From contig JALQBC010000010.1 of assembly GCA_023375675.1 (NCBI GenBank), positions 620,001 to 684,000 of the forward strand: a stretch of DNA of 64,000 bases. The letters run 5' to 3'. Of the stretch, positions 51,167 through 63,862 are shown in pieces; the first letter of the stretch is position 1; each line of letters begins with the position of its first letter. The translations under genes and the position numbers were made by a program. The stretch is from Cytospora piceicola (lineage: Eukaryota; Ascomycota; Sordariomycetes; Diaporthales; Cytosporaceae). Under the pieces are notes generated by a model that saw only the letters and a program-made list of their open reading frames with translations, was not told the origin of the DNA and made no database searches.

Positions 51167-54105
51167 ATGGATCCCTCTGCCGTCCCCGCATTACCGCCGC
51201 CAATTCCTAGACGCAGTCATCGCTCACAACACCGGGAGGTTGAAGGTCCGTCCACCCAAGAGCCGATTCGACTCGTGTCCAGTTGTCGCTTCTGCATTCC
51301 AACCGCTGCGGACTGTATAACTGACACAAAATTATGTCAACGCAGACACCAGTTACGCCAGCCACGCCGCCTTCCGATCACACAAGAGGAACGATTCCGT
51401 CGCGCCGGCCTCCCCGGAGGTCATCTCCTCCCTGATCACCAGCCTTTCCGTGATATCGAGACCAGCAAGCGCTCACTTTGAACTACCGCTCGACTTCCTC
51501 CAAAGCGCGTCGTCCACCGTGCCCAATTCGCCAAACGGCAATCGTGGGTCCTTTGGCGTCGAATACGGTGCATATTCGCAGCCATCTCTGTCCGAGTTGA
51601 GAAGGGAAGAGGCCGGCCTCGACGAAACCCCGGCTGCGCCACCTGTTATCAAGACTTCCAAGCCTCCTAGCGGCCATTCACAATTGACAGCGCCCAGGTC
51701 ACCCGAGAAACGTGAGGGTGGTGGATTGCGGAGCTTCTTCAGCGGGTTGAGTACCTCGCGGCCGTCATCCCGAGGCTCAGCAACGTCCAGGGCGTCCAAG
51801 GATGCTGATGGTCCCGGTCTTGGTAGTATATCGGTCGAGCGCGGGCTATCTCCCGTCTCCTCGCCTGAGGTGAAGAGATCGGCAAAGCGCGACAGCTGGG
51901 GCAAGAAGACAAGCCGATCTCAGAGGGGATTGATGTACATGAGCTCTAGAGAACGCCTAAGGGAAAACGAAGATCGCAGACGGTCAGCTTTAGGAGCCGG
52001 TGGGGATAGCAACAACGGCTTGATTGCGAGTGCCATGTCAAGAACGACAAGCCCGCGACCAGACCCTTTTCTCGCAGAAATGTCAATTACGGAAGAATCA
52101 CAGTGGCAAACTCGGTCTTTACCATCGACGCCCGGTCTGGCCTTGGACGATCCCACCTCACCAACACCCCGGACAATACCAACGAGAGACTCGAGCTTGC
52201 GGAAGACGGGGTCGAATGTAAGGCGGTCTTCTGATCGGAAGGGCCGGTCATTGAAACGCGATAGCGAGAACGGTACCATTATGGAAGAGGAGGACTACTT
52301 CGGCAGGGCTGACAATGGTGTTCAAGAGGAGGAAGACACCACTAGGACCACGCGCTTCGGCAGGAGGGATAAAAGCGCCGATAAATATCTCGATCCCTCT
52401 AGGGCTATGACGGTGAAGGCGAACACCTACATCGAACACTACGTTACAGATACTGAGATGGACGACGGGGCTCCCGCGCCAAACATCGCACAGGGGAAAA
52501 GAAGAGACCGCGAAGCCAGCAGTGATCGGGTCAGCCGACGACGGTCTGGTCGCAGCACCCCAGAGCTTCGCGTAAAACGCAGTAGTTCCAGGTTAAAGCG
52601 CCTGTCTGGCCCTCCACCACGGCCCGATGACAAACTTAAAGAATTCGGTCCCGAACATAGTAATGTTACATACGAGCGACCTCAGTCGGCGGACAGTATA
52701 GACGACTCGGTCGAGGCATATCTGCGCTCACCACGGCTGAGCCAAAAGATCCGCCATCCGCAGACAGGCCGAGTAATCAGCTTCAGCGAGGTGGGGGATC
52801 CGGAGGGGAGCGCGGTGTTTTGCTGCGTTGGGATGGGCTTGACGAGATACGTCACTGCATTCTACGATGAGCTTGCTCTGACTTTGAGGCTGCGTTTGAT
52901 TACCCCTGATAGACCCGGTGTCGGGGATAGTGAGGCGTATTCGGACGGCACCGCGACGCCTCTGGGCTGGCCTGGTGAGTACCCCTGTTATATAATCTCC
53001 TGATCCACGCTTGCGTCAGGCTGGCGACAGCAATCGACTAACCATTCGATTAGATGATGTATATACCATCTGCCAGGCTCTCAAGATTACAAAGTTTTCC
53101 ATTCTTGCACACTCCGCAGGTGCGATTTATGCGCTGGCGACAGCTCTTCGTATGCCCCAACACATTCGTGGCCGGATGCACCTACTGGCACCATGGATCC
53201 CCCCGTCTCAGATGTCTGTCTTCGGTGCTTCCGCACAGACACCACTACCACCTACGAACGCCATACCGACGTCGCAGAAGATTCTACGGGCGCTGCCCAC
53301 ACCCATACTCAAGGCTGCTAACTCCAGCTTCATGTCAGCCACGAGCAGCAGCCTCACGAGCAGCCTGCCCAGACAGAAGAAGACAAAACGGAAGCCGATC
53401 CCGAAAGACAAGGACCATTCTGGCTCCAGGGCCAGCGACCGCCCCATGCTCGACAAGGAAAACCATCATGGCTTCAAGACGTCGTCTGACCATCCGTTGC
53501 TGGACAGAGAGATGATCGCCACCGAGGAGATGGATCAGATCCGCCCCGAGGGGGCAAACCCATCGGGGACCCTATCGCCCTCATCAGCGGCTGGCGCGAG
53601 CGACAGGCAGTGGGGCGTCGGGTCCGGCGTGGGCGGGGGCGGGGGCGGGAGAGCCCACCCCCTCACCGAGGAAGACGCATTGGTCGCGGCCGCCGAGACC
53701 GCGCTTGCGGAGAAGGAGAGGCAGGAGACGTACGACAACCGCCTCACGCAGTGCATATGGGAGCTCGCGACGACGGGCGCCAACCCGGCCGTGGACCTGC
53801 TCGTGTGCCTGGAGCGGAGGCACACGATCGGCTTCCGGTACGTGGACATCACGCGGCCGCTGGTGATACACCACGGCAGCCGGGACAACCGCGTCCCCGT
53901 CGAGAACGTGAAGTGGCTCGGCCAGACGATGAAGAGGTGCGAGGTGCGAGTCCTCGAGGGGGAGGGCCACGGGCTGATGGCCTCTCCGACGGTCATGGGC
54001 GGCATCCTCATGGAGATCGCCAAGGAGTGGGATGACTGGATGAGGCTGACGGGCGCGAGCGCGGGCGGGCGGAAGGAGGATAAGAAGCGGACTGTCTCGA
54101 AGTGA
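51167..54105 (+). CDS. Alpha/beta hydrolase with long disordered N-terminus
   Basis: Best model: exon 1 from ATG 51167 (MDPSAVPALPPPIPRRSHRS) to about 51245 or 51281, exon 2 51346-52974, exon 3 53054-54105; about 920-930 residues. The first intron is uncertain because neither phase-compatible donor (GTCCGT or GTTGTC) is canonical; its acceptor (CAACGCAG) and AACTGAC branch point are good. The second intron (79 nt, GTGAGT, CGACTAACC branch, TTAG acceptor) joins PLGWP to DDVYTICQALKITKF. Residues up to about 420 are Ser/Arg/Pro-rich, low complexity and probably disordered with many possible phosphorylation sites. The hydrolase core follows: PQTGRVISFSEVGDPEGSAV, LRLITPDRPGVGDSEAYSDG, nucleophile serine in LAHSAGAIYALATAL, a low-complexity insert, then acid HHGSRDNRVPVENV and catalytic His in GEGHGLMAS. 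The triad looks complete. The substrate is unknown; homologues are conserved, uncharacterised fungal proteins. Confidence 0.8.
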
Positions 54106-54932
54106 GGGGTTTAATATACATAATTAACCCTCTACTTACATGGTCTCGCTCCCTCCGAGTCGGGGTCGACTGGACGTGCTCCTATACCCCTTTATGAGCC
54201 GGTCTACGACCATATATACTTTAATCTGGCGATTTGCATGGCATTTTCTGGATTTCTCGGGCGGTTTACATGCTCATATTGTTACACTTGATTCTTCTTT
54301 ACCGCCATTTCTACCTTTCTTGTAGCATAGTCTGTCTGGTTTGGGGCGTGGCGTTGAGCAATGTGGCTTCAGCCGAGGGGTGGTTTGATTCTCCATTTCA
54401 TTTGTCGTTCGTTTGTCTCGTAAATGTGCTGCTGAGGCTCCTGGGGGATAGTTTTGGCTATGATACTACTGTACTACTATATTAGCTTGCCAAGGCGGCT
54501 GGGATCCTTTGGTTGGTGTTGTTCATGGGGTTGGCCGTGTCCCGGGCAGATGCTGGAAGGCGTCGAAAAGCTGCTCAGGTGGGCAGGTTAATGCAATAAT
54601 ATCAGATGACTTCTGGGCATCTTGTGCAGTTTGAGGGACCGAAAGATGAGGGCTGTCCGCTTATTATAGTGTGCACACTGGATCTGAAAGAGACTATAAT
54701 AGCTTGGCTGGAGTCTGTCGATAGGCTTGGACAGACAACAGCAGAAGAACAATTGATACCAGAATATCAGCTCAAAGCTGGGACCAGGTGCCAAGAACTA
54801 GACAGGACACACAGCAACGGCCATTCGATATAAGTCTATTTTCCTATGCGGATCACATATAAGTTTTTCTACCCGGAACTCATGTTTGTGTATCGCTATT
54901 ACTCTGCAGTCAAGAGTATAATTGTCTGTCGT
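54106..54932. other. Convergent 3' intergenic region
   Basis: About 830 bases between two convergent genes (alpha/beta hydrolase + and short-chain dehydrogenase -). AT-rich; no gene or repeat recognised. Confidence 0.5.
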
Positions 54933-55905
54933 CTAAACACTGAACGTCAAACCACCATTGGTACCGATCAAATTGCCAGTACACCATCCGAACTCTGGGT
55001 TGCAAATGGTCGCAACAGCGCCAGCAATTTCATGCTCATACGCAGCTCTCCCACCGAGCCTCTCTCCCAGCTCCCTCACTTCAGGACTGTCCGTCTCACG
55101 GACAGGTACCAGAGGCGTGACGGGGTTCCATAGTGCCACCTGCTTCTTCACCTCCTCGGAAGCAGACAAGTACATGTCGGTCATGACCGGCCCCGGGTTG
55201 ATACAGTTCACCGTCGCCCGCTCCGCCAGCTCTCGGCACCAGACGCGCGCCAGGGCTTCGAGGGCCGCCTTGGTGCCCGAGTACAGGCTGGTGCCGGGCA
55301 GCCCGATCTTGGGGTTGATGCTGGACATCATCACGATGCGTCCCGACCGGTCGGTGGGCAGGTACGGCTTGCAGGCGGCGGTGAGGAGCGTCGGCCCCAG
55401 GACGTTGACGGCGTAGATGTGCTGGAACTCGGCCTCGACGACGGCCTCGAGGGGGCCGACGTACAGGATGGCGGCGTTGTGGATGAGGATGTCGACCTGG
55501 GGGCGGCCCGTCCCCGGGCGCGCAAAGTGCTCCCTGGCGGCCTCGATGATCCTGTCGCACTCGGAGGCCTTGCTGACGTCGGCCCGGACGACCACGGCCC
55601 GGACGCCGTGGCTCGCCTCCAGCTCCGACGCGAGCTTGGCGGCCGGCTCGTCGGAGGCTGCGGTGGCGTAGTTGATGATGACGTTGCAGCCCTTGCTTGC
55701 GAGGTTGCGGGCGATGGCGGCGCCGATGCCTTGGGGGGTGGAGGGTTAGTATCCCATGTGGTGGAGAGAGGCGTGTTTCAGAATTTGGTTATGGCGCAAG
55801 TCAATGGCTTGGTGTGAACGTACTTCTCGCTGAGCCGGTCACGATAGCTAATTTGCCCTCGTGGACTCTCTGGCCACCAACATTGTTCTGCTGATTGGTT
55901 GACAT
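54933..55905 (-). CDS. Short-chain dehydrogenase/reductase
   Basis: Two exons on the minus strand, 55905-55824 and 55729-54933, encode 292 residues; the 93-nt intron has a GTACGT donor, TACTAACC branch point and CAAG acceptor. The start is MSTNQQNNVGGQRVHEGKLA. The Rossmann cofactor loop spans the junction as TGSARSIGAAIAR. Next come NVIINYAT, an Asp-Val element that binds the adenine (VVVRADVSK), the IHNAAI (N-x-A-x) strand cap, catalytic Ser in VMMSSINP and catalytic Tyr/Lys in SLYSGTKAALEAL. The C-terminal part (NCINPGPVMTDMY, GWCTGNLIGTNGGLTFSV) is typical of classical SDRs of the 3-ketoacyl-ACP-reductase/versicolorin-reductase-like group. NADPH is likely from the serine/arginine-rich loop after the Gly motif. 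The substrate is unknown. Antisense frames through the GC-rich centre are shadows. Confidence 0.92.
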
Positions 55906-57035
55906 GGTTTGTCTTGATTGAATAGGGTTTGATTGTCTTTGATGTGAGGCGGTCCCCCTGTAAGCTCAAGTTGTTCCGTTGGACAGAAATAATTTAACGT
56001 GGCTAACAATATCAAACCAAGATGCCTCGACGTGATCAATCCCGGACTTCCATTTCTCTGGTTGTGAATTATTCGAGCCTTTTCTATCTTGCATCGGGGT
56101 AATCGGATGAGACGGGGGGTCTACATGCAGTTACAGAAATGCATAAATACTTCATCGTCCCCAGATATGCGGGCTCTATCTATCACAGTGGCAGCGTTGT
56201 CGTCTCCTTGGAGGAGAACCACCCATGATACGCAGTACACATCAGGAGACTTCGTCGAGATCTACAGTCAGAAGATGCTGAAGAGAGGACCCGATGCAGG
56301 GGGGAAGATGCAATCTCAGCAACAACCTTTATTCCAGTCATCGAACCACATGATGGTGAAGCTGCCGAGCCAAGTTGAGAACCTGAGTAAATACAGCGCC
56401 AAAGCGGTGTAGGGGTGAATAATGAGGCATGCGTCTCGGTACTATCTGTCTTATTCCGAGAGAACACGTCAAGATCGAGAGCCCATTATTTATGCGCCAC
56501 TATAATGTCTTCGTACCTGTCGCTGGAAACAGGCACGCCGGAAGAGGATTTCTGTGATCCACTTCAACAGGAATCGATACCTTGAGTGTTGGTGACACTC
56601 ATTTCTGGATTGGGTTGCTGTCACATTGTTACAGATGAGTACAGTAGAGTGCTGCAGCTCGGTGGGGACAGTCATATGCAACGCAACATCCGAGCCGATT
56701 CCCCTCAAACACGGCACTCGAACCGGGCCAGGTGTGTATCTCTCAGCGGTTTCGGATGTTTTCAAGGAATGTTCCGATGGCATGTAATGCGTATTCCGAA
56801 TTCTGAGCAGACGAAATAATATTAAATATTTACTATCAAGCTTAGGCAAACGTGTACGGCTTGCGGGAAGTATATATATATATATATATATATATATGGG
56901 CCCTAGCCATAATCATGGTGATTCAGTCATTAAACTGTCAATCGAAATTCGAACTTGGTCGTCCTTCTCCTTCCCGAGGCCCAACATTGAATGTGCCGCA
57001 GGATAATCTAGCTACCCCCAAACAATTATCTTCAG
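55906..57035. other. Intergenic region with TA microsatellite
   Basis: About 1.1 kb between two minus-strand genes. Contains the dehydrogenase promoter and, near 56871-56896, an uninterrupted (TA)n tract. No gene supported. Confidence 0.5.
56871..56896. repeat. (TA)n microsatellite
   Basis: About 13 TA units in non-coding DNA 3' of the sugar-transporter gene. Confidence 0.85.
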
Positions 57036-58980
57036 CTAGACGTTCTTCTCCGTAGGCATTGGACCAGCTGCTGGTTCCGTCTCCACGGCATCCTTGAACT
57101 CTAGGGCAACTTTGTCGCCAAACTTTGTGTTGATCTCTTCAAGTGTAAGGTTCTTGGTCTGGTGTTCGTATGGTCAGCTACATTCGGTATAAAAACAATT
57201 GGGTCTTTCTACTCACCTCAGGAAAATAGAACATGATGACAATCGTAGAAGAGACCGTTACAGCCACAAAGACCATATAGAACTTCCACCCGATGTTGTC
57301 AAGGGCGACAGCAACAGGTGCGCTGTAGGCAATGGCATTTCCGAAGAACGAAGCATATGCGATCGTCGAGCCTTCGCTCCTCAGATGCGTTGGCCAGATC
57401 TCTGAACCATAGACATAAGCTGTGCACTCGACGGTGGAGGTGAAGAAAAAGCCAAAGATAAAGTAGAGTGCCACAGCAGCATTGACGCCGGGCAGATAGC
57501 TGGTGTTGAGATAATACTTGACGAGTGCCGCCATGACACTGAGAATAGCAGCATTGCTGAAGCCACCGATAACTATAGTAGCAATGGTCAGGGTTCTGGA
57601 CGACCAGATAAGAATGATCTGGAACACTCACCAAGTAGTCGCACCCGACCGAGACGGTCCATCAAAGTGACATTGACGAAGCAGCCAAGAATGGCACAGA
57701 TGCACCAGACCAAACCAAGGGCAAGTTGCATAGTTGTCCCGAAACCCAGACCTCCCATCAATGTGGGAACTAGGTTTGCAATGGCAGTGATTCCAGTGCC
57801 CTGTCCCATCACCCAGAGAAGAATGGCGCAAAACGCGCGTTTGCGCAGGTGAGGTGTTGTGAAAATGTAAATATAACCCTTGGGTAAACCTTTCTCGGCT
57901 TCGACTTGGGCCTTGATCTGGTTCGCTTCGGCGTGTGCGAAGGTGGCGTCTGGGTCACGCTCAGTCTTGTGCAGATACTCCAACACCGATCTTGCCTCCT
58001 GCTCTCTTCCCTTCTCCATGAGCCAGCGTGGTGACTCGGGCAGCAGGAATAAGGAGCCGAGATGAAGAATCGCAGCCGCCGTCAAGACGACAAAGGTCAG
58101 ACGCCACTGGTAACCCTTGTTCACGAAACTGAAGGCAAGGGCGCAGATTGAGCAACCGATGTAAGCGCTAACTATGCCAACGCCTTGCAGACCGACGAGC
58201 AGACCACGTGCGTGAGGAGGTGCGACTTCGCTCATATATACGGGACTGTTGGTAATGACCATGCCAGCGCCGATGCCGCACAGGACTCGGGCAAATAGCA
58301 GCATCCCAATATTGACAGACCCGGCCTGAAGTGCTCCCGCAATGATGGCGATAGAAGCAGCAGTGCTGTTGGCGACTTTACGGCCAAACTTGTTGGAGAT
58401 GGGAGCTTGAACAATGGCTCCAACGAACGCTCCGGCCAAGAAACTGGGCTCAAAGGGTCAGTCATCATAACTAAGGAAGGGTAAAGGGCACCTTGAAGAT
58501 TCTCACCCTCCTAGTAGACCGTCAGTGCGCGCCGTGGCATCTGGTGTACTTAGGAACGCCGCAACGAAACTTGGCTGTGCCAGAGTTCCTGACATGGCAT
58601 TTGCGGCTGTTCAACTTATGGTTAGCGAAGAACTTCTTCGGTGATTATTTAAGGTTATCTCGGGTCATGGTAGCTGATCCAAGAGTACAGAGACTCGCCG
58701 ACCATATCCCATGGACCAGGAGACAAACATGTCGTGAATTACTGACAGAAGCCATAGAGGAAGCCACCCAAACAAGCTGTGATGCATACCTACTCAGTAT
58801 TAGCATAGTATTTGCCCCCGGATGCAAATCTAGAATACTCACAATAGCTGCCCTCTTGCTCGTGCTACTGTGAGGAGCTTGAGATTCACCAGCAAGGCTC
58901 GAAGCCGTGTGAGCATTCGTCTCTTTGGCTGGTGTGACAGACGTATCAAAGCCGTTGCCGTGAGACTTGGAAATTTCCAT
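57036..58980 (-). CDS. Major facilitator superfamily sugar transporter
   Basis: Six exons on the minus strand: 58980-58843, 58789-58747, 58606-58507, 58443-57632, 57572-57217, 57158-57036; 523 residues. Introns of 53, 140, 63, 59 and 58 nt keep phase; the second uses a less common GTCAGT donor. After a hydrophilic start (MEISKSHGNGFDTSVTPAKE), helix 1 reads VCITACLGGFLYGFSANAMS, with helix 2 opening LLGGFLAGAFVGAIVQAP. Family marks: NKFGRKVANS after helix 2, GAGMVITNSPVYMSEVAPPH, the PESPRWLMEKGREQEAR signature before the central loop, LMDRLGRVRLLG after helix 8, and YGSEIWPTHLRSEGSTI in helix 10, ending with TKNLTLEEINTKFGD. It is a proton-coupled or facilitative plasma-membrane importer; the sugar cannot be read. 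The usual Asp in helix 1 (YGFDTG) is replaced by Ser (YGFSAN), seen in a fungal subgroup. Confidence 0.93.
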
Positions 58981-60379
58981 GCTTTCGGATTTGTTGGAAA
59001 AGATAAGCGTAACCTGTAACGAAACAGCTCTTGGACTCCTTAGAGAGGGGTGAAAGAGGATGGTATTCACGTCTCAAAACTCATGAACGGAACCTCTCAG
59101 GAGGTTTCTCTACCTTGTTATTGTATCCTGGTCTCCCCTGGAGTAAAACTTCTCATCATATCCTGGTCTCTGTACAAGAGTAGCTTCAAGGGACTTTCCA
59201 CGCTATTCATGTCGGGAGCTGATCCCTCTTTCCTCGAAGAACTCTGCATACGTGCCGTGCCGGAAAGGAAGCTGACTGGCAAACTCAAGATTGAAACTGG
59301 ACATCTCCGCTCATGTACAGACTACGCAGCATCGGTTTGAGACCCTCTGATGTGATATTGAAGTCTAAATACCGGACCCTGTGATGTGTCATTCCCTGTG
59401 TCTCAACGATTGCACATGTTGAGGCGCGGGGAGTCGTTTGGTCCCATAGTTTGCTATCAAGGGCGCATATGGTTTTGTCACCATGTGCTTCCCTTCGGTT
59501 TCCTTTCTTCACGTATTCCTCGCATGGATATCTTCACGACTTCCTCGCATGATTATCTTCAAGATACACATTTGACAAGTGTCATATTAATCTAAATAGG
59601 TGCCGGGATACATGTATGATACCCTGTGTCGCAAGTGATAAAAACGCTCGTCGATCAGAGGCGGGGGGTCGGACTTTGGCACCGTATGCACACCCTGGGC
59701 ACCTATCCCCCCGGGGGGGGGTCAAACGTTAAAGATACCCTATATTTCTCCACTTTGTGTTCCACGTCCCAGAAACTGAGAGGAAATATACTGTGGGTCA
59801 CTCTGTCAAGGATAAGAGTCCTTTAAAATCCAACCTTTGAATCCCCGGGACAGGTATACTTAAGTACTTAGGTAGCATCTTCACGGTTATGTAAGTGGAT
59901 ATAGTTATCATTCTGCAGCAGTTGTCGCATGCATGGCCACGGTGGATGATACCCCAACCCATGTAGATCAATGGTAGTAGTCGTCGATCTTGAATAAGAT
60001 GGAAGTTCCGCGATTGGCCCGGTAATCACCAACATGCTGTTACAACGGCTCGCCTCGGTCCGCTCCACACTTCCTACCTGAGTACACAGCGTATCAACTC
60101 CCCGAACGGCAACTTCTCCTGCAGATGACTTTTAGAGGTTTTGTAATTCAGGGATGTAGGATTCTAGGATTCTCACCTGATCTTGGAGTAACAAGTCGGT
60201 GAACAAGCAACTGCATTTGAGGTCGGTGGAACAGCTACTTGAAAACCAGCCAACAACCCTTGAAGCCAACAACAGACGTCGTCGAACAAGCAAGCTCAAA
60301 CCCTATCAAGCCATTGCAACATTATTCACATTTCTTTGCCCACCCCTGACACTCTGATCTCAACCCCCCATTTACGAAT
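58981..60379. other. Divergent intergenic region
   Basis: About 1.4 kb between the transporter (-) and a short-chain dehydrogenase (+), with both promoters. A TACTTAGGTA variant of the recurring palindrome lies at 59865-59874, and a CCCCCCGGGGGGGGG run near 59707-59720. No gene seen. Confidence 0.45.
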
Positions 60380-61219
60380 ATGCCGAGCGTTCCAGAGGCC
60401 GAAGTCTTCCCCGTCCTCAAGGGCAAAGTCGCCATCGTCACGGGTGGTGCACAAGGAATGGGGAGGACGACCTGCGAGGTCTTCCTCAAAGCCGGAGCCA
60501 AAGTCGTCTTGTGTGACGTCAAAGACGAAGGTGCCGCCGCGGCAAAGGAGCTGGCGCCCCTGGGCGACGTCCACTTCGTCAAGGCCGACATCTCCAAGAC
60601 TCAGGACGTCCAGAACCTGATCGCCGAGACGGTGTCCAAGTTCGGTCGTCTGGACGCAGCCATCAACAATGCGGCCAGGACACCGGACAACTCTGCCCTG
60701 ACCGAGTTTGACGAGGCGTACTGGCGCAGTATCATGGACATCAACCTCACCGGCACGGCGCTGTGTTGCAAGTACGAGATGCAGCAGATGATCAAGCAGG
60801 GCGGTGGTGGCACCATAGTCAACATCGCCTCCATCAACGCATTCAAACCCCAGCCGAACATGCCCGCTTACACGGCGGCGAAGCATGCTCTTGTCGGCTT
60901 GACGAAGCATGCGTCTATGGAAGGGGGGCCACACCAGATTAGGGTCAACGCTATTGCCCCTGGTGCTATTTACGTGAGTGAAACCATGTTCTGAACCGGG
61001 AAAGACACGTTCTAACTTTAGAGGTAGTCTGAGATGTCTGCCGCCGCCATCGAAATCATGAATACTACGGAGGAGGCGTTCGCTTCCAAGTTCAGTTACC
61101 TCGGACGGTTTGGCATGCCTCACGAGGTGGCTCAGGGCTCACTGTGGCTTTCATCGGCTGGTTCTTCGTACATCACAGGTGTAACTCTGCCTGTTGATGG
61201 CGGATCGCTGGCAATGTAA
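60380..61219 (+). CDS. Short-chain dehydrogenase/reductase (classical, FabG-like)
   Basis: Two exons, 60380-60973 and 61028-61219, give 261 residues. The 54-nt intron has a GTGAGT donor and TTCTAAC branch point; the acceptor GGTAG is used because the earlier TTTAG would bring in a stop. Motifs: TGGAQGMG at 21-28 for the dinucleotide, VVLCDVKDEGAA where the acidic residue suggests NAD over NADP, FVKADISK, INNAA, catalytic Ser in VNIASINAF, Tyr and Lys in PAYTAAKHALVGLTKHAS, and the FabG-like end GRFGMPHEVAQGSLWLSSAG followed by YITGVTLPVDGGSLAM. It looks catalytically complete. Fungal homologues oxidise or reduce diverse alcohols and ketones; the substrate is unknown. The leader (60200-60379) is A/C-rich. 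Confidence 0.94.
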
Positions 61220-62404
61220 TGTGGAGGATTCACGTGAAAGAATGGAGGAGTCCGCGGGTGTTGTCATTACTATGTAGCTAAATTACTATAGAGAAACTTA
61301 GATAACTACAACGGGTAGACCTTATCCCATTGCTGAATACTTCTTGCTCCTCGTATGTACAGCAGTCAGAATTTCAGATCTCTCACTTTCTCGGATAAGG
61401 TCAGGCAAAGTGATACTTGGGAATTGGGTTGACTCCTCTCCTCAGCCCCTTTCACACTTGAGCCTCTGACCGAGTAGTTCGCTTCGCATCCTGCAATCTC
61501 TGTATTGATGGTTCCCGAAAGTCATGCCGAAGATGATCTCGGATTAGGAGTCTCGTAATAGCTACATGGTTGTCAAAATCCATCAGAATTCCATGGCTCC
61601 TGCAGGTGATGACGACCGTGCCCCCTCCGGGAGTCTAGGCCAGGTTCTCCTGAAAGCTGCGTATGCAACGGAACACTGCCCCGAACGCGACACTTCTCTT
61701 GTGACAAAACCTCCAAGTATTGCAAAATTCTTGACCGACCTGGGGAATTTTGAGAGATCGACGCATCCTTCATTTGGAACCAAACATCCAGCCATGCCAG
61801 CCACGTACTAAGGCCACCCCTGAGCATATAAAGCCTCCGCTCGCAAGGACCTCCTGGTGGCGCGATGTAACAACCAACAGCCGAAAACAACCCCGATGCA
61901 AATATGCCTGCAAATCAGCCCTGAAATCCTTCTACCGGCAGGACCAATGCTAGCTAGGATGAGTTGTAGTAGATATACGAAGCCTTTACCCGATATAGTC
62001 TACTAGTCTTACTAGCTAAGTCACTCGTATTAGTTGTGGGTTTACTTTTATAAGATCTTCATTCTCAGGACGCTCCTTACATCCTGGAATTAATGCAATA
62101 ATGGCTTGCTACAGGCAGCCGTTCAGAGTAATCGGGGTTCCAGGTGAGCGGGTAGTGGCCGCCATAATACCCTGTTCATCATAACTCGCCATGATAATAG
62201 CCGGGGATCAATGCCGGTTGAAACCCCTGCGTCTGGACAGGAGCATTATTAGATAGTGCATAATCACCAAGGCACAAATGGGCGGTGGAAACCCCAGAAG
62301 TTGAAAAAAGCTGATGCAGCGACTTCTCGAAGCATAGCTCGTCCTTCTGAGAAGAATAAGCTCGGAAATCTCCTCGCCGATTATTGACCGAGGCTACCTA
62401 CATC
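61220..62404. other. Intergenic region
   Basis: About 1.2 kb between two plus-strand genes. Frames near 61566-61890 overlap on both strands and are unremarkable. No repeat or RNA gene recognised. Confidence 0.45.
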
Positions 62405-63862
62405 ATGGCGCTTGGTGGAAAGGGGATCACCGTCGTTGCTGTTCTCTTCGTGGAGGCCTTTGTCTCGGGGCTATGCATTGGCTTGCGGTGGTTCACCCGC
62501 AAATTCGTCAGAGGTGACGTCGGCGCGGACGACTTTGTTCTTTTGGCTACATGGGTAAGTGCGATTCTATCATGGGGAGGGTGATACTATGGATTTCAGG
62601 TCGTCCCATGGCTGTTGAAGTTTACGTATGGATGAAGCTGACTGGGAACTGGCCCAGGTCTTTCAAATTGTCTTCGTGGTCTTCCTCTTGATCTCGTCCC
62701 TCTACGGGTTCGGTCAACACAATACCGACCTTGACGCGTATAACATCATGATGGCAACCAAAGTCGAGCTCATGGGCCAGTTCTCGGTCTCGCTCGCGAT
62801 GGGCTTGAGCAAGACGTCGGTAGCCCTGCTCCTACTGAGAATCATCAACATTTTTTGGTATGTGCTTCACTGCAGCGAGGAACCCGTACAACACATGTGC
62901 AGCCGAGAACTGACACAGCGAGTAGGCAAAGATGTGTTCTCTGGTTCTGGATATTCTCAATGTTGTTTCTCAGCGTATTGCTCTCCGTCACCTGCTTTGC
63001 TCAATGCACACCGGTGGAGTCATTGTGGAATCCCCAGGTCCCTATGGTGGCTTGCCCCATAAACCTCACTAATGTAGCATTTGTCATGTGCTGTGAGTCT
63101 CTCATGATGGGGGTGTTGATGAGTATGACGGCTGCTACATCAGTACTAACAAAAGATTCTAGCCTGGTCCGCGGCGATGGACTTTTTCCTTGCTTTTTTC
63201 CCCTGGTATATCCTCTGGAAGCTCAACATGAAACGGAAAGATAAGATCACTATATGTGTCTCCTTGAGCCTGGGCGTATTGTAAGTCCCATTTTTAAGAT
63301 CATCTACGAGCCCTCTGCTGATTTTATGGAATATAGTGCTGGTGTTTGCGGGATAGTCAGAACGACTGGCCTGGCAGTACTTAGTGAAACTACCGACTAC
63401 CTATGTAAGTGCAGTACATTCTAACAAGATTTTTGACCATTTCCAGGCTCAATTTTCTGACGATGTTTCTCTTCATTAGACGCCACTGCCGACTCGGTGA
63501 TGTGGACAAGCAGTGAGCTGTGTATCACTATAGCCTGCGTCTCTCTCCCCTCACTGCGGCCACTATGGCAGCATTACATAGGCGGCAGCTCGACCGATCA
63601 ATACTATGTTAATAGTCGCTCGCGCGGCGGAGCAACAAAGCTTCACACGAACCCGGGCAGTTCCACTAAGGACCCAGAATCTGGGACCAGCGCCTATCCG
63701 CTCGACAACATGAATAACATCGAGATCAACGGTGGCCGGGACGCGGCCGGGATTCGCACGAGCTGGCACGAGCCGGATGATACCAGTGATAGGAGCATCC
63801 TTGGGAAAGGTGATGGGATCGTGAGGAAGCAAGAGATCTCCGTCGAATACAGCATACGGTGA
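62405..63862 (+). CDS. Fungal rhodopsin-domain integral membrane protein (PTH11/SAT4-like)
   Basis: Six exons: 62405-62554, 62658-62857, 62926-63092, 63163-63280, 63337-63404, 63480-63862; 361 residues. Five introns of 56-103 nt have GTAAGT, GTATGT or GTGAGT donors and AACTGAC- or CTGACTGG-like branch points. Seven hydrophobic helices are expected: ITVVAVLFVEAFVSGLCIGL, VFQIVFVVFLLISSLYGFGQ, a SLAMGLSKTSVALLLLRI helix, LWFWIFSMLFLSVLLSVTCF, FLAFFPWYILW, LSLGVLAGVCGIVR and WTSSELCITIACVSLPSLRP. The fungal rhodopsin-domain signatures are present: RWFTRKFVRGDVGADDFVLL after helix 1, QCTPVESLW with its conserved Cys, a WSAAMDFFLAFFPW segment and the SELCITIACVSLPSLRPLW ending. A hydrophilic Ser/Gly/Asp-rich tail of about 85 residues follows. 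Members are abundant in filamentous fungi and include surface-sensing PTH11-related receptors, but most lack known ligands or G-protein coupling. Confidence 0.9.
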
